NCBI GenBank assembly: GCA_963808725.1
Contig: CAWEGO010000001.1
Coordinates: 992,001 to 1,056,000 of the forward strand
From: JAHFUA01 sp963808725
GTDB taxonomy: Bacteria; Acidobacteriota; Terriglobia; Terriglobales; Acidobacteriaceae
Direction: 5' to 3'
Length of the DNA stretch: 64,000 nucleotides
This document shows positions 46,752 through 57,327 of the stretch, piece after piece. Each line of letters starts with the position of its first letter. Position 1 is the stretch's first letter. A model generated the notes under the pieces. It searched no databases, was not told where the DNA came from, and was given only the letters and a program-made list of their open reading frames with translations. The position numbers and the translations under genes are program-made.

Positions 46752-47857
46752 GCCTGCGAGAGAGTGCGCAATTTGTCGACGGCTTGCAGCACCGCGCGTT
46801 CGGGGACGTCGCCCACGATCTCCACGCGCCCGATCTCGACCGGGAGCACGAAGTGGATGGCGCCGTCGACGGTCTTCTTGTCGGCGCGCAGCCGCCGGAC
46901 AACATTCCTGCTGCGTGCCGTCACTCGCGGCAAGGGCGCGTAGGCCAGCACGGTGGAGATGATGCGGCGCGCGATCTTGGCGTCGGTCTTCTGTAGGCCG
47001 ACCCCGATCATGGAGGCAGCCACCATGCCCCACGCCACGGCCTCGCCGTGCAGGTAGTGCTTGTACGAGGTTTCCGCCTCGAGCGCGTGGCCGATGGTGT
47101 GGCCGAAATTCAGGATGCGGCGCAGGCCGGACTCCCGCTCGTCGGCGGCAACCACCGCGGCTTTCACCGCGACGCATTCCGCGATCAGCCACTCCAGCAC
47201 CGCGGGATCACGGCGCAGGATGGCGTCGCGCTCCTTTTCCATGAAGTCGAAGATCTGGGGGTTGCGGATGACCCCGCACTTCAGCGCTTCGTGAAGGCCG
47301 GCGCGGTACTCGCGCTCGGGCAGTGTGGCCAGCACGCCGGGATCGATCAGCACCAACCGCGGCTGGTGGAATGTCCCCAGCAGGTTCTTGCCGGCCGGCA
47401 GGTCGACGCCGGTCTTGCCGCCGATGGCCGCGTCCACCTGCGCCAGAAACGTCGTGGGAATCTGCACGAAGTCGATCCCGCGCATGTAGATTGAAGCCAG
47501 AAAGCCGGCCACGTCGCCGACCACGCCGCCGCCAAATGCAATCACCAACGAGCGGCGGTCGGCTCCGCGCTCTACCAGGCGCGTAGCCAGCTCTTCGACG
47601 GTGGCCATGGTCTTGTAGCGCTCGCCATCACCCATCTCAATCTTCTGAAATGGAAGCTTCGACTGGCTCAGTGAATCGGCGAGCGCGCTGCCCCAGTGCT
47701 TCCGTACCGCGGCGTTGGTGATCACAAACACGGACGGACTGCCATCGGCACGCAAGTGCGCGAGCTGCGCCCCCACCTCGCGCACCAGGCCGTTCTCGAT
47801 GCGCGCCTCGTACGCGGGCTGAACCGCGATGGTAACCGTCTTCACGTTAACTTGCAT
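46748..47857 (-). CDS. aroB: 3-dehydroquinate synthase
   Basis: This 369-aa enzyme starts at ATG 47857. Motifs include VIAFGGGVVGDVAGFLAS, PTTFLAQVDAAIGGKTGVDL, the metal-binding EALKCGVIRNP segment, and RILNFGHTIGHALEAETSY. It converts DAHP to 3-dehydroquinate with NAD+ and a divalent metal, step two of the shikimate pathway. The length is typical and the frame intact. It is translationally coupled to ubiE and shares a 55-base divergent promoter region with nadB. Confidence 0.96.
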   Translation of the reverse strand: MQVNVKTVTIAVQPAYEARIENGLVREVGAQLAHLRADGSPSVFVITNAAVRKHWGSALADSLSQSKLPFQKIEMGDGERYKTMATVEELATRLVERGADRRSLVIAFGGGVVGDVAGFLASIYMRGIDFVQIPTTFLAQVDAAIGGKTGVDLPAGKNLLGTFHQPRLVLIDPGVLATLPEREYRAGLHEALKCGVIRNPQIFDFMEKERDAILRRDPAVLEWLIAECVAVKAAVVAADERESGLRRILNFGHTIGHALEAETSYKHYLHGEAVAWGMVAASMIGVGLQKTDAKIARRIISTVLAYAPLPRVTARSRNVVRRLRADKKTVDGAIHFVLPVEIGRVEIVGDVPERAVLQAVDKLRTLSQA

Positions 47858-47912
47858 GATAGCCCACTGCGCGGCAATTGGACGCGCGTCTGCGTGGTAC
47901 CATGACCCGCTT

Positions 47913-49514
47913 ATGAAGTCAGTGCCGGCCGAGACCGATTACATCGTGGTGGGCGCGGGCGTAGCCGGCATGCGCGCCGCCATCGAGCTGGCCGCTGCTG
48001 GACGTGTGCTGGTGCTGGCCAAGAGCGAAGTGACCGAGTCAGCCACGCAGTACGCGCAGGGCGGAGTGGCGGTCGCACTCAGCGACGAAGACGAGATCGG
48101 CCTGCACCTGCAGGACACCCTCGACGCCGGCGACGGGCTCTCCAATCCCGAGGCGGCGCGGGTCCTGGTCGAAGAAGGGCCGGCGCGCATTCAGGAACTG
48201 ATCGACTGGGGCACCGAGTTCGATCGCCACGGCACCAAGCTCACTTTCACCCGCGAAGGCGCGCACAGCCGCTCCCGCATCCTGCACGCCCACGGCGATT
48301 CCACCGGGCGCGAGATGGCCCGCGCGCTTTACGCCAAGGCCTCGGCGCTCAAGCACATCTCCTTTTGGGAGTGGGAGTTCACCGCCGACTTGTGCGTGCG
48401 CGACGGACGGGTGGCCGGCATCCGGGTGATGAACGAACATGGCGAGGCGCGCGCGGTGCACGCGCATGCCGTGCTGCTGGCGACCGGCGGTCTGGGACAG
48501 GTGTATCGCGAAACGACCAATCCCGGAGTGGCCACCGGCGATGGCGTAGCTATGGCCTTCCGCGCCGGCGCCGAAGTCCAGGACATGGAGTTCGTCCAGT
48601 TCCATCCCACCGCGCTCTACGTGAAAAACGCACCGCGATTTTTGCTTTCTGAAGCGCTGCGCGGAGAAGGCGCGTATCTGCGCAACGCGGAAATGCAGCG
48701 CTTCATGCCCAAATACCACGAGATGGCGGAGCTGGCGCCGCGGGACGTGGTGGCGCGCGCCATCGCCCACGAACTCGAGGTCTCGCGCCTACCCGACCCG
48801 GTGGTGTACCTCGACCTGACGCATCTCGATCCCGACCACCTGGCGGCCCGTTTCCCGCGCATCCACGCCACCTGCCTGGAGTACAACATCGATATCGGGA
48901 CCGACCTGATCCCGGTGCGGCCGGCGGCGCATTACGCCATGGGCGGCGTGCGGACGGATTTGCACGGGCGCACCAGCCTGCCCGGGCTCTACGCCGCGGG
49001 CGAAGCCGCCTGTACCGGAGTGCACGGCGCCAACCGGTTGGCCAGCAACTCGCTGCTCGAAGGCCTGGTGTATGGCGCGCGCGCCGGTGCAATCATTCGG
49101 GAGGAAACTCCCTCCGCGCGCGCCAAGGCGAACCACATCGGATCCAATGCTTGCAAGATAGCAGGCGAAAATCCGGGAACCAGGGAAGGGCGTGGCGCCG
49201 ACGAACTCATCCGGGCGGTGCGCGACCTGGCGTGGAAAAACATCGGCATTGTACGCACCGGCCCGGGGCTGCGCGAGGCCATCGAACAACTGGAGAAGTG
49301 GCGAGCCTGCCTGCCGCAGATGAACGGCCGGCGGCAGTGCGAAGCCAACAACATCTTTCAAACCGCGCTGCTGATCGCGCGCTCTGCCCTGGGCCGGCTG
49401 GAAAGCCGCGGCGCGCATTACCGGCTCGACTATCCTTCGCACGATGACGCCCGCTTCAAGAAGCATTCGGTCGTGCGCGGGGAAGCGATACGGTTTGAGC
49501 GAGACCAGATTTAG
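47913..49514 (+). CDS. nadB: L-aspartate oxidase
   Basis: The start is ATG 47913, chosen for the FAD-binding N-terminus DYIVVGAGVAGMRAAIELA. The 533-aa protein continues with TQYAQGGVAVALSDEDE, FTREGAHSRSRILHAHGDST, MEFVQFHPTALYV, and the FAD-contacting GVHGANRLASNSLLEGLVYG. The C-terminal helical domain contains QCEANNIFQTALLIARSAL. It oxidises aspartate to iminoaspartate for NAD synthesis. nadA and nadC are not in the window. Confidence 0.95.
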   Translation: MKSVPAETDYIVVGAGVAGMRAAIELAAAGRVLVLAKSEVTESATQYAQGGVAVALSDEDEIGLHLQDTLDAGDGLSNPEAARVLVEEGPARIQELIDWGTEFDRHGTKLTFTREGAHSRSRILHAHGDSTGREMARALYAKASALKHISFWEWEFTADLCVRDGRVAGIRVMNEHGEARAVHAHAVLLATGGLGQVYRETTNPGVATGDGVAMAFRAGAEVQDMEFVQFHPTALYVKNAPRFLLSEALRGEGAYLRNAEMQRFMPKYHEMAELAPRDVVARAIAHELEVSRLPDPVVYLDLTHLDPDHLAARFPRIHATCLEYNIDIGTDLIPVRPAAHYAMGGVRTDLHGRTSLPGLYAAGEAACTGVHGANRLASNSLLEGLVYGARAGAIIREETPSARAKANHIGSNACKIAGENPGTREGRGADELIRAVRDLAWKNIGIVRTGPGLREAIEQLEKWRACLPQMNGRRQCEANNIFQTALLIARSALGRLESRGAHYRLDYPSHDDARFKKHSVVRGEAIRFERDQI

Positions 49515-49534
49515 AAACGTAACAAGCTACCTCT

Positions 49535-50488
49535 CTACACCTCGGCCTTCTTCGCCGGGAACAGCAGCGACGCGATTACCGAGATCACCAGGATTCCTCC
49601 CACAACCGATAACGCCACCCCAATCGGGATCTGCAAATACTCCGACGCCAGCATCTTTACCCCGATGAAGATGAGGATCACCGACAGCCCGTAATGCAGG
49701 TAGTGGAAGACCTCCATCATCCCGGCCAGGGCGAAGTAGAGCGAGCGCAGCCCGAGGATGGCGAACACGTTCGAGGTGTAGACGATAAAAGGGTCGCGGG
49801 TGATGGCCAGGATGGCCGGGATCGAGTCGGTGGCAAACATCAGGTCGGTGGTCTCGACCACGATGAGCACAACGGCCAGCGGGGTGGCGATCCACTGCGC
49901 GCCGCGCTTCACGAAAAACTTCCGGCCTTCGTGCTGCGGCGCGATGGGCACGAACCGGCGGAACAGCTTCAGCACCGGGTTGTTCTCCGGATGGATCTCG
50001 GTCTCCTGCTCCCGGAAGAGCCGGATCCCGCTATAGACAAGGAAGGCGCCGAACAGGTAGATGATCCAGTGCACGCGGTTGATGAGCGTCACGCCGCCGA
50101 GGATGAACGCCGCCCGCATCACCAGCGCGCATACGATGCCCCAGTACAGCACCGCGTGCTGATGGGCGCGATCCACGTGGAAATAACGAAAGATCAGCAG
50201 GAAGACAAACAGGTTGTCCATGCTGAGCGATTCTTCGATCACGTAGCCCGTGACGAACTCCAGCGCCAGCTCGGAGTTGGGCCGGGTGGGATTGGGCACC
50301 ATGTGGTGTCCGAACTGGTGCACCAGCACCGCGAACAGTCCGGCCAGCGAGACCCAGACGAACGTCCAGGCGATGGCTTCCTTGAAGCGGACAACGTGTG
50401 CCTTGCGGTGGAAGACGCCCAGGTCCAGGACCAGCATCAACAGCACGAACGCGTTGAAGACGACCCAGAAGACCCAGTTGGGCAGCAT
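49535..50488 (-). CDS. TerC-family membrane protein
   Basis: The start is ATG 50488; the product is 317 aa with about eight membrane segments. TerC/Alx features are present: TGYVIEESLSMDNLFVFLLI, VMRAAFILGGVTLI, and LIVVETTDLMFATDSIPAIL, whose acidic residues line the transport path. Family members export Mn2+ or other divalent ions, often during protein export or pH stress. A Mn2+ (yybP-ykoY) riboswitch was looked for in the 300 bases upstream and not recognised. It converges with nadB. Confidence 0.92.
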   Translation of the reverse strand: MLPNWVFWVVFNAFVLLMLVLDLGVFHRKAHVVRFKEAIAWTFVWVSLAGLFAVLVHQFGHHMVPNPTRPNSELALEFVTGYVIEESLSMDNLFVFLLIFRYFHVDRAHQHAVLYWGIVCALVMRAAFILGGVTLINRVHWIIYLFGAFLVYSGIRLFREQETEIHPENNPVLKLFRRFVPIAPQHEGRKFFVKRGAQWIATPLAVVLIVVETTDLMFATDSIPAILAITRDPFIVYTSNVFAILGLRSLYFALAGMMEVFHYLHYGLSVILIFIGVKMLASEYLQIPIGVALSVVGGILVISVIASLLFPAKKAEV

Positions 50489-50697
50489 GCCGAGGCCATT
50501 GTAAGGCCAGGACGCCTACCAGTTCGCCCCCGGCAAAATGCCTCCAAACGACTGGAATCACTCAACCAGCATTCCCCGCGAGCAGGCTGGGCCAGGGCGA
50601 TTGCAATTCCCCGACCTCTGTTGCAACTCCTGACGAGGCTCAGCCCTGCCACCACGCAACGACGTAAAGGTCAGCGGAAGACCAAACGCCGACGCAC

Positions 50698-50737
50698 AAA
50701 AAAGGCCCCCAGGAGCAAGCTGACGTTGCTACCTGGG
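50698..50737 (-). terminator. Rho-independent terminator of the gamma-glutamyltransferase gene
   Basis: On the minus strand CCCAGGTAGCAA (50737-50726) pairs with TTGCTCCTGGG (50718-50708), with one bulge and a seven-base loop, then GGCC and six T (to 50698). It lies 53 bases after the stop of the upstream gene. Confidence 0.8.
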
Positions 50738-50789
50738 AGCCAGTGTCGCCAATGCTACGCCAAACGTATTGCTAGTGTTGAAGACCGAT

Positions 50790-52884
50790 CTACCAGCCGA
50801 CAGCTTCACCGTCCTTCCGGTGATCCGTTCCAGCGCGATAGAAACCGGGGACAGGCGGCCCATTGAGCAGCAGCCCCTTGCCGTGGGTACCATCGTCGAA
50901 GTCAGGTGTAGGTGGATTCGGATCGGGAGTGAACATAATCGACTGATACCCGCCGAAAGTGCTTCCCGTTGCCGAGCTCAGGGAGTTCGACCCGCTTGCT
51001 CTGGTCCCCGTTAGTGTGTATCCATATTGGGTCAAGCTACCATTTGGATTCGGAGTACCATTTGATTGCACACCAAGCCCGACAAGGTTATAGAGCTGCG
51101 TTTCGAGCTGCAGGGTGTTCGGCACTTCGTTGTGATAGAAGCGAGCCATATCCGTCGACGCTTGTGGATTGGCCCCAAGTTCCAGCATGTTGACCAGCAT
51201 CTGAGCGTGACCTTGCACCTGCATGTCGCCGCCCATCAGTCCCAGCGTCATCTGCGGAACGCCATTATGCACGACAAATCCCGCCGATATAGTGTTGTAC
51301 GGACGTTTGCCCGGTGCGATGGCGTCTGGGTGAGCTGGGTTGAGCGTAAACTGGGCAGCGCGATCGTTGATAACAAAGCCGTAGCCGGGGATCGTTATGC
51401 CACTACCGAAGGTCGAGTAATTGCTATTGACCCAGGAAACCATGTTTCCCCAACGATCTGCCGTGGTCAAATAAATCGTGTCTCCCAGACCAGTGACCGT
51501 GCTGTTAGGGTCAAGGGGCAGCGCACTATCTGGGTTCGGACATCCATACGGGGTAAGCGGCGCCGGCACGCTGCAATTGAACGCGGGGTTGGGTACAAAA
51601 GGAGGACCGGTTGGGCTGACTTCGCTGCACAAAGCAGCAGCATAGGCCGGCGAAGTTATGGTCTTGAAGTTAGCCCACTGAGCGGGAGTCCAGAATCGCG
51701 GATCAGAGCCGTAGTTCTCGAGGTCGACAGAGGCGAGCTTCTTGGCCTCTACAAGCAGGTACCAATACAGAGGGTTGGTTGGTCCGAGCTGGGCGAGCGG
51801 TGTTGCGCTCCACTTAGGAACACAGGCTTGCAGGATGTTCATCAACTCGACTACATTCCACGCCTGCGAGGGCGCCATGCTCTCGTAGATATCATAGGCA
51901 ACACCGGAAGCATTAGTGTAGGTGGTGTGGGCTGGAGTGTCCCACTGGCCATAGTAATTCTGAAGATCAGCCATCGTCCATCTTGCGGACAGGCCGTCCC
52001 CGGCCGCGACCGCGTTCATCTTGTTCACTATGGCCTGGGCGATCTCTCCTTTGTAGAACACATCGCGCCCGTGCTCGCCGAAAAGGGTTAACGTTTTCGC
52101 CAAATCAGGATTCTTGAAGATTTGTCCGACCGCCGGCTTTTGCCCGTTGATGTACCATGTGGCCACCGAATCCGGTATCCTGCGCAGTGCACGATTCACT
52201 TCCACTAACCGCCTGGCAACGGACGGCTTTGGGAAGAGTCCAGCCGTTGCCGATGATTTCGGTAATAGGGAAACCATTCTTGGCGTACTCTATCGCCGGG
52301 GTTAGGTCCTCCAGGAGGCTCAATTTGCCAAAGCGCCGGTGCGCCTCGTCCCAGCCCCAGGCGGCGCCGGGAACAGGCGCACTGAGAAAACCGGTGGAAG
52401 GCATGCCAGAACCGTATCCCCAGTTTGCCCTATTGTAGGAGTAACCCACACTATTATAGTAGGGAACAGTCGCGTACCCCGGAGCGAAGTCGCCTGCATT
52501 CAGTTGATACAGCTTGTTCTCCTTGGCGATGTAGATGATGGCGTACAGGTCGCCACCGATCCCAACGTTCATGGGCTCCATCAGGTTGAGGGTGGCCGCT
52601 GTCGCGACAGCGGCATCAATGGCGTTGCCGCCGGCCATCAGAATACGCAATCCGGCCTGCGCAGCAAGTGATTGACTGGCAGAAACCATTCCGTGTTGTG
52701 ACATGGTTTCCGAGCGGCCCTGGGCCACCCAGCCCCCACTGGGCCGATCACCACGCACTGCATTACACCATGTCGGTGCAGGCGAGGTAGTACAGGGTAT
52801 AACAGGGGATTGAGCGAACGCGACGATCGCACTCGCCATGAGCACCAACAGCAACAGTCCTATAAACCGCTTACCTGAGTCCAT
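50790..52884 (-). CDS. ggt: Gamma-glutamyltransferase-family protein (one frameshift)
   Basis: The start is ATG 52884 with AAAGGAGACGCG upstream. It has a signal peptide (FIGLLLLVLMASAIVAFAQ), then the GGT N-terminus (MVSASQSLAAQAGLRILMAG, GNAIDAAVATAATLNLMEP). One frame change near 52190-52230 separates the two halves. The second half has LGDTIYLTTADRWGNMVSW (autoprocessing Thr region) and FGSGITIPGYGFVINDR. The corrected length is about 697 aa, longer than typical because of inserts. It would act in the periplasm on gamma-glutamyl compounds, or as a related acylase. All family motifs are present apart from the shift. Confidence 0.82.
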
Positions 52885-53379
52885 CGCGTCTCCTTTAAGA
52901 TCGAATTGCACAACCTACAGCAGGCGCAGGGACATCATTTCGGTCCCTGGGTCGTTTGTTGAGGATTGGAAGGGTCATTTCCCGATTACTCGGATGTTGC
53001 CCTTATTGAAAAAACTGTTGTGAGCCCACTTAACCCGGTGTTGCAATTCCGAAAAAGGGGAACCTGCTCTTCAGTGAGGCGAATCAAGAACAGGGGGAGG
53101 TCCGAACGGTCCAGTAAACAGGCGCAACGACGGCACTGCAGTGACAAGCGTCACGATTCCATGTGAGGTGGCAGGTGCGCTTCCGATTATTGTTACGAAA
53201 TCGCTTTCTCGCGTAGCTCAGTTGCGGCTGCTAAGCCGCAGCTCCTTCCGAATAGCCCATGATGGTTCGCACAATGGCATTCACTAACAATCCCGGTGGG
53301 GGGGCCAGTTAGTGATAAATCGTTCTCACTAACCATCGTGGCATCGGCGCGGCCTTGACGATTGTAAAACCGGAACGCT
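52885..53379. other. 495-base stretch without a gene
   Basis: No supported reading frame is present. A hairpin (GCGGCT/AGCCGC, about 53225-53241) without a U-tract and a GGTGGGGGG run near 53295 are the only features noticed. The ribosome site of the gamma-glutamyltransferase lies at its left end. Confidence 0.4.
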
Positions 53380-55197
53380 TCACTTCTCCCCGCTCAGCAC
53401 ATCCCAGCCACGGCGGCCGAGGTCCCAGAAGATGAACCCAGCGCAGGCGGCAGCGGTAGCCAGCAAGGCAATTCCCGTCCCCGGGCGCCCAAAGATGATG
53501 TAGCCGATGCCGAACAGCGAACCGTAGATGAGGACACAGCCGGCGATCCAGTCGGCGGCGGACCACAGCAGGCTTTGTCGCGCCGGCTGTGGCTCGGAAC
53601 CAATAACGGCGCGCCATCCCGCCGATGCCGGTCGCACGTGCTCATAGAACTCGCGCAACTTGGCCGCAGGTTCGGGGGGAGTAACGAACGTGACCACTAG
53701 CCAGGTGACGGTCGTGCAAGCTGTGGTCAGGATCATCAGCCAGGCGAAGCCGTGGGGGTCGGACGCGTTCAGCGGGCCGGCGGGCAAACGCGAATCAATC
53801 GCCCGCAGATGCTCGACCATGCCCGTTGCCGCGCGCGATTGCAGCAGCAGCGACGAAATGCCCGCCGCGCTCATGGCGCTGATCTCCGACCAGGCATTGA
53901 TGCGCCACCAGAACCAGCGCAGCATGAACACCAGACCCGCGCCCGCGCCGATGGAGATCAGGAACTTCCACGCCACCTCGATGGAGCTCATGAAGTACGT
54001 GGCGATCGCGGCTAGCAGCGTGATCACAACGGTCGCGAGACGCGAGGCGCGGACGTAGTGCCGCTCGCCGGCGTCGCGCTTGACGAAGCGGCGGTAGAAA
54101 TCGTTGATCATGTAGGACGCGCCCAGGTTGAGGTGCGTGCCGATGGTGGACATGTACGCAGCGGCAAAGCCGGCCAGCATCAGTCCGCGCAGGCTCGGCG
54201 GCAAGATGCTGAATCATCACCTGGATGTAGTCCCACCTCGGGTCGCGGCAGGCTGGGATAAAGCACCACCGCTACCAGCGCAGTCAGAATCCACGGCCAG
54301 GGCCGCAGCGCGTAGTGCGCGATGTTGAACCACAGCGTGGCGCCGAGAGAATGCTTCTCGTTCTTGGCGGAGAAGATGCGCTGGGCGATGTAGCCTCCGC
54401 CGCCGGGTTCGGCGCCGGGATACCAGCTCGCCCACCAGTTCACACTCAGGTACACCAGGAACATCAGGAACCAGCCGGAGGTCCAGTCGGGCACGAAGGC
54501 CAGCGTCGTGCGAGCCGGTTGCAGCATCGTGCGCCGCGAGCTTCGCCGTGAGCCCGTGAATTCCGCCGACGGCGCGCACCGCAAAGATGGCCAGCAGAAT
54601 CACCATGCCCATCTTCAGAGACGAACTGCAGCAAGTCAGTCCACAGCACCGCCCACAGGCCGGAGATGGCGTTGTAGAGCACGGTCATGCCGAGGCAGCA
54701 GAACACACCGCCGAGCAGGCGCTGTCGACGCCCAGGGTGAGTGCGAGGATCTTGGCCATCGCCAGGTTGACCCATCCCATGATGATGGTGTTGACCGGGA
54801 AGCGCGAGGTAGAGCGGCGCGGAAGCCGCGCAGGAAAGTCGCGGGCCGTCCGGCGTAGCGCAGCTCGGCGAACTCCATGTCGGTGAGCACGCCGGCGCGG
54901 CGCCACAGCGGGGCGAAGAAGAAGACGGTGAGCATGCCGCTAAGCAGGAACGTCCACCAGAGCCAGTTGCCGGCGATGCCGTGCGCGTAGACGAGGCCGG
55001 TGACGACCAGCGGGGTGTCGGCGCCGAAGGTGGTGGCCACCATGCGAGGTGCCGGCCAGCCACCAGGGGACGTTGCGCCCGGAGAGGAAGAACTCGCTCA
55101 CGCTGCCGCTGGCACGGCGGTAGTAGAGGGCCCCGATCCCCAGATTGATCGTGAAATACGCGACGACGACCAGCCAGTCGACGAGGGAAAGCTGCAT
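53380..55197 (-). pseudogene. Sodium:solute symporter, at least six frameshifts
   Basis: The start ATG 55197 gives a normal SSS-family beginning (WLVVVAYFTINLGIGALYY, SEFFLSGRNVPWWLAGTS), after which the reading frame changes six times between about 55060 and 54185. Conserved pieces occur in order: WTFLLSGMLTVFFFAPLWRR, VNTIIMGWVNLAMAKILAL, WAVLWTDLLQF, FLVYLSVNWWASWYPG. From 54204 the last 275 residues are uninterrupted (LAGFAAAYMSTIGTHLNLGA) to the stop at 53380. It would co-transport an organic solute with Na+. Either the gene is decaying or this stretch is poorly sequenced. Confidence 0.8.
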
Positions 55198-55263
55198 GAA
55201 GGCAGTTTCACGTGTCGCAGTAAACGTTGCTAGTGGGTTTTGCGGTACAGGGCGGAGTGGCCG

Positions 55264-56188
55264 CTAGTGTGTAGCAGTTGTCTGCGGTCCGGGCATTCCC
55301 GAGGAGCCAAAGCCAGTCTGAATTCCAGGCGTTTGCCCTCCCGGAGCCAGGGGATTCTGACCCGGGACGGCGCCTAGTGCCGTGCCTGCAGCCCCTCCCA
55401 TGGTCATATCCAGAGTCGGGTCGTAGACGAACTCCCAGTCGTTATAGTGGTTTTTCTTGTTGAGTTGCTTGATGGACTCTTTCTTGCTCGTGCTGGCCAC
55501 GCCCACCACGGGTCCGCCGCCGATTTGGGGTCCGCCTCCCAAGGGCGAACTCAGTTGCGAGACCGGCGTGCCGGGCTGGCCGGGCTGCCCGCCGGACTGG
55601 CTGGCCTGACCGGATTGAGAGGAATCCGACGACGCACTCCCCGTGGCGCCGGTCTGACCCATTCCGGTCTGACCAGAACGTCGTAGTGCTGGTTTGCCCG
55701 GAACTGGTCTGAGAACCGCTGGAAAAGGTGTTGGCGAATGCGGAAGAAGAACTGCCAACCCCCGAAGTGCCGGAAGCGCCCGTAGTAGTGGGAGAACCCG
55801 GGGTGGTGGCTCCGGGAAGCAGCGGAGCGCCGTTGGGTAAGTTAAGCTGCGCTTCTCCGTAGTGGATCAGGCGCCAGGCGCCGCTCGGGGTCATGGGATC
55901 CTTGTAGCGCCGGCGCAGGAAGCGGATGTTGTTGGTATTCTCCAGCTCCTCCAGCCGGAGGGGATAGCGGCCGAATTTCCGGTAGAAGAGCCGGATGGCG
56001 CGGGCGTACTGTTTCCCGCGGTGGATGAGTTCGATCTCCCGCTCGCGGCGCACCCGCGTCGCCATAGCCGGCGCCGCCGCCGTCAGGCCAATCACCATGA
56101 TCGCGAGAAACAAGAGCATCACGATGAGGACATAGCCCTGCTGCCGCGAGCGGCGTGCCTTCCGGCGCAAATGTGGATGGAGCTTCAT
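55264..56188 (-). CDS. Type II secretion / type IV pseudopilin-like protein, frameshifted
   Basis: The start is ATG 56188. The N-terminus is pseudopilin-like: basic residues, then RQQGYVLIVMLLFLAIMVIG, a long hydrophobic helix, followed by YARAIRLFYRKFGRYPLRLE. The fifth-position Glu of true prepilins is not seen and the cleavage site is atypical. After a Ser/Thr/Gly-rich stretch the frame changes near 55675-55683. The other frame supplies GQTGMGQTGATGSASSD and the conserved end VGVASTSKKESIKQLNKK ... DWEFVYDPTLDM. It is last in the pilus cluster and may be a minor pilin or GspG-like subunit. Confidence 0.72.
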
Positions 56189-56194
56189 GTGCGA

Positions 56195-56788
56195 CTACGA
56201 CTGCGTGAGGGGGATGGTCTGACGGTTGTTGTTGAGTACGTCCTCGATCTCAACCGAATTAGGGCTGATGTGCACCACCTTGTAGCGGCGGTCCACGATC
56301 TGGCCCTCGTAGGCGATGAACACCGTGTCACCCTGCGCCAGGAAGATGCGCGTGGGCTCGCCGGCGTGGCTGGCGAAGCCAAAGAACTTCAGGTTGATGG
56401 GCGGCGGCGGCGGCGGACCCGGCGGCGGAGGCGGCGGCAGCTTGGAACCCGGCATGCCCGGGGCGATTTCCTTGGGAATAACTTCGAGTGTGGGCACGAA
56501 GATGTTGCGCCCGGTGCCTTCGTACTTCATTCCCTCGCTCGATTCCAGCAGCTTGAGGCGCAACTCGGGATCAAGACTGTTGGCCGCAATGCCAACCGCA
56601 AGTCCGCGAGTCCCCGGACGCGGCGGTTGCGCTGCGGCGTTGGCGTTGCCGCGGGAGGCCGGAACGCTCACCACCTGCGGCGGCCCGCCGCCGAGGGAGC
56701 TAAACATGTAAAACACCGAGGCCACCGCCCCCACGGCCAGCACCGCCAGCACGATGACCTTGTTCCGGTTTTCTGCGCCCAGCTTCAT
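56195..56788 (-). CDS. PilP-like pilus assembly protein
   Basis: The start is ATG 56788, overlapping the pilO stop (ATGA). The 197-aa protein has one N-terminal membrane segment (VIVLAVLAVGAVASVFYMF) and a polyproline stretch (about residues 105-125). A small beta domain follows (FFGFASHAGEPTRIFLAQGD; VFIAYEGQIVDRRYKVVHI), resembling PilP/GspC HR-type domains. It would connect the inner-membrane PilMNO complex to the secretin. Similarity is structural rather than strong, so the symbol is withheld. Confidence 0.7.
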   Translation of the reverse strand: MKLGAENRNKVIVLAVLAVGAVASVFYMFSSLGGGPPQVVSVPASRGNANAAAQPPRPGTRGLAVGIAANSLDPELRLKLLESSEGMKYEGTGRNIFVPTLEVIPKEIAPGMPGSKLPPPPPPGPPPPPPINLKFFGFASHAGEPTRIFLAQGDTVFIAYEGQIVDRRYKVVHISPNSVEIEDVLNNNRQTIPLTQS

Positions 56789-57327
56789 GTCTTCTCGGTT
56801 CTCAGATAAGTCTCCAGCTTGACCTGCAGCCGCACCATGCCGCCCTGCTCCTGGGCCAGCGCCAGGCTGTCCACCATAAAGAACATGCGGTCGCGTTCCA
56901 GGGCATTGATGAATTTCACCACCTGGAGGTAGTCGCCGTCCAGATTGGTGCTGATGATCACCTGCTGCAGGTTGGGAACCTCCGCCGGCTTGGGATCGTA
57001 CGAAATCTGGGACACGCGCACGCCGGTCTCGCCTGCCACCTTGCCCAACTCGGTGGATACGGCGGAGTACTGGGCCGGGAAGCGGTCTTTGTAAAAGTCG
57101 GCAATCTGCTGCCGCGCCAGATCCAGCTTCTTGTCCATGCCACGCAGGGGGACGGCGTCGGCCTTCTTGGCCTGGAGTTCCCGGCGCGCGTCCGCCCACT
57201 CCGCTTCCCGAGCGCTGCGCGAGCGGCCCAGCGGCGAGACCAGGAAGCCCACCGCCGCCACATCCAGCACTGCCAGGATGATGGCCGCCGTGGTAAACCG
57301 CTTGCGTGCCTTGCGCAGGTTCGCCAT
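56785..57327 (-). CDS. pilO: Type IV pilus assembly protein PilO
   Basis: The start is ATG 57327, overlapping the pilN stop. The 180-aa protein has a short cytoplasmic basic tail, one membrane helix (TTAAIILAVLDVAAVGFLVS), a coiled coil (REAEWADARRELQAKKADA), and a ferredoxin-like periplasmic domain (VSTELGKVAGETGVRVSQIS; LQVVKFINALERDRMFFMV). This is the PilO/GspM architecture. It pairs with PilN to form the inner-membrane alignment complex. Confidence 0.85.
   Translation of the reverse strand: MANLRKARKRFTTAAIILAVLDVAAVGFLVSPLGRSRSAREAEWADARRELQAKKADAVPLRGMDKKLDLARQQIADFYKDRFPAQYSAVSTELGKVAGETGVRVSQISYDPKPAEVPNLQQVIISTNLDGDYLQVVKFINALERDRMFFMVDSLALAQEQGGMVRLQVKLETYLRTEKT

Noticed and set aside
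46752..47192. N-terminal extension of ubiE into aroB
   Set aside because: The extension is out-of-frame aroB sequence; the ATGA overlap at 46748-46751 is the natural start.
50489..50700. Mn2+ riboswitch (yybP-ykoY) upstream of the TerC-family gene
   Set aside because: The conserved motifs of that riboswitch were not found by eye; a covariance-model search would be needed to settle it.
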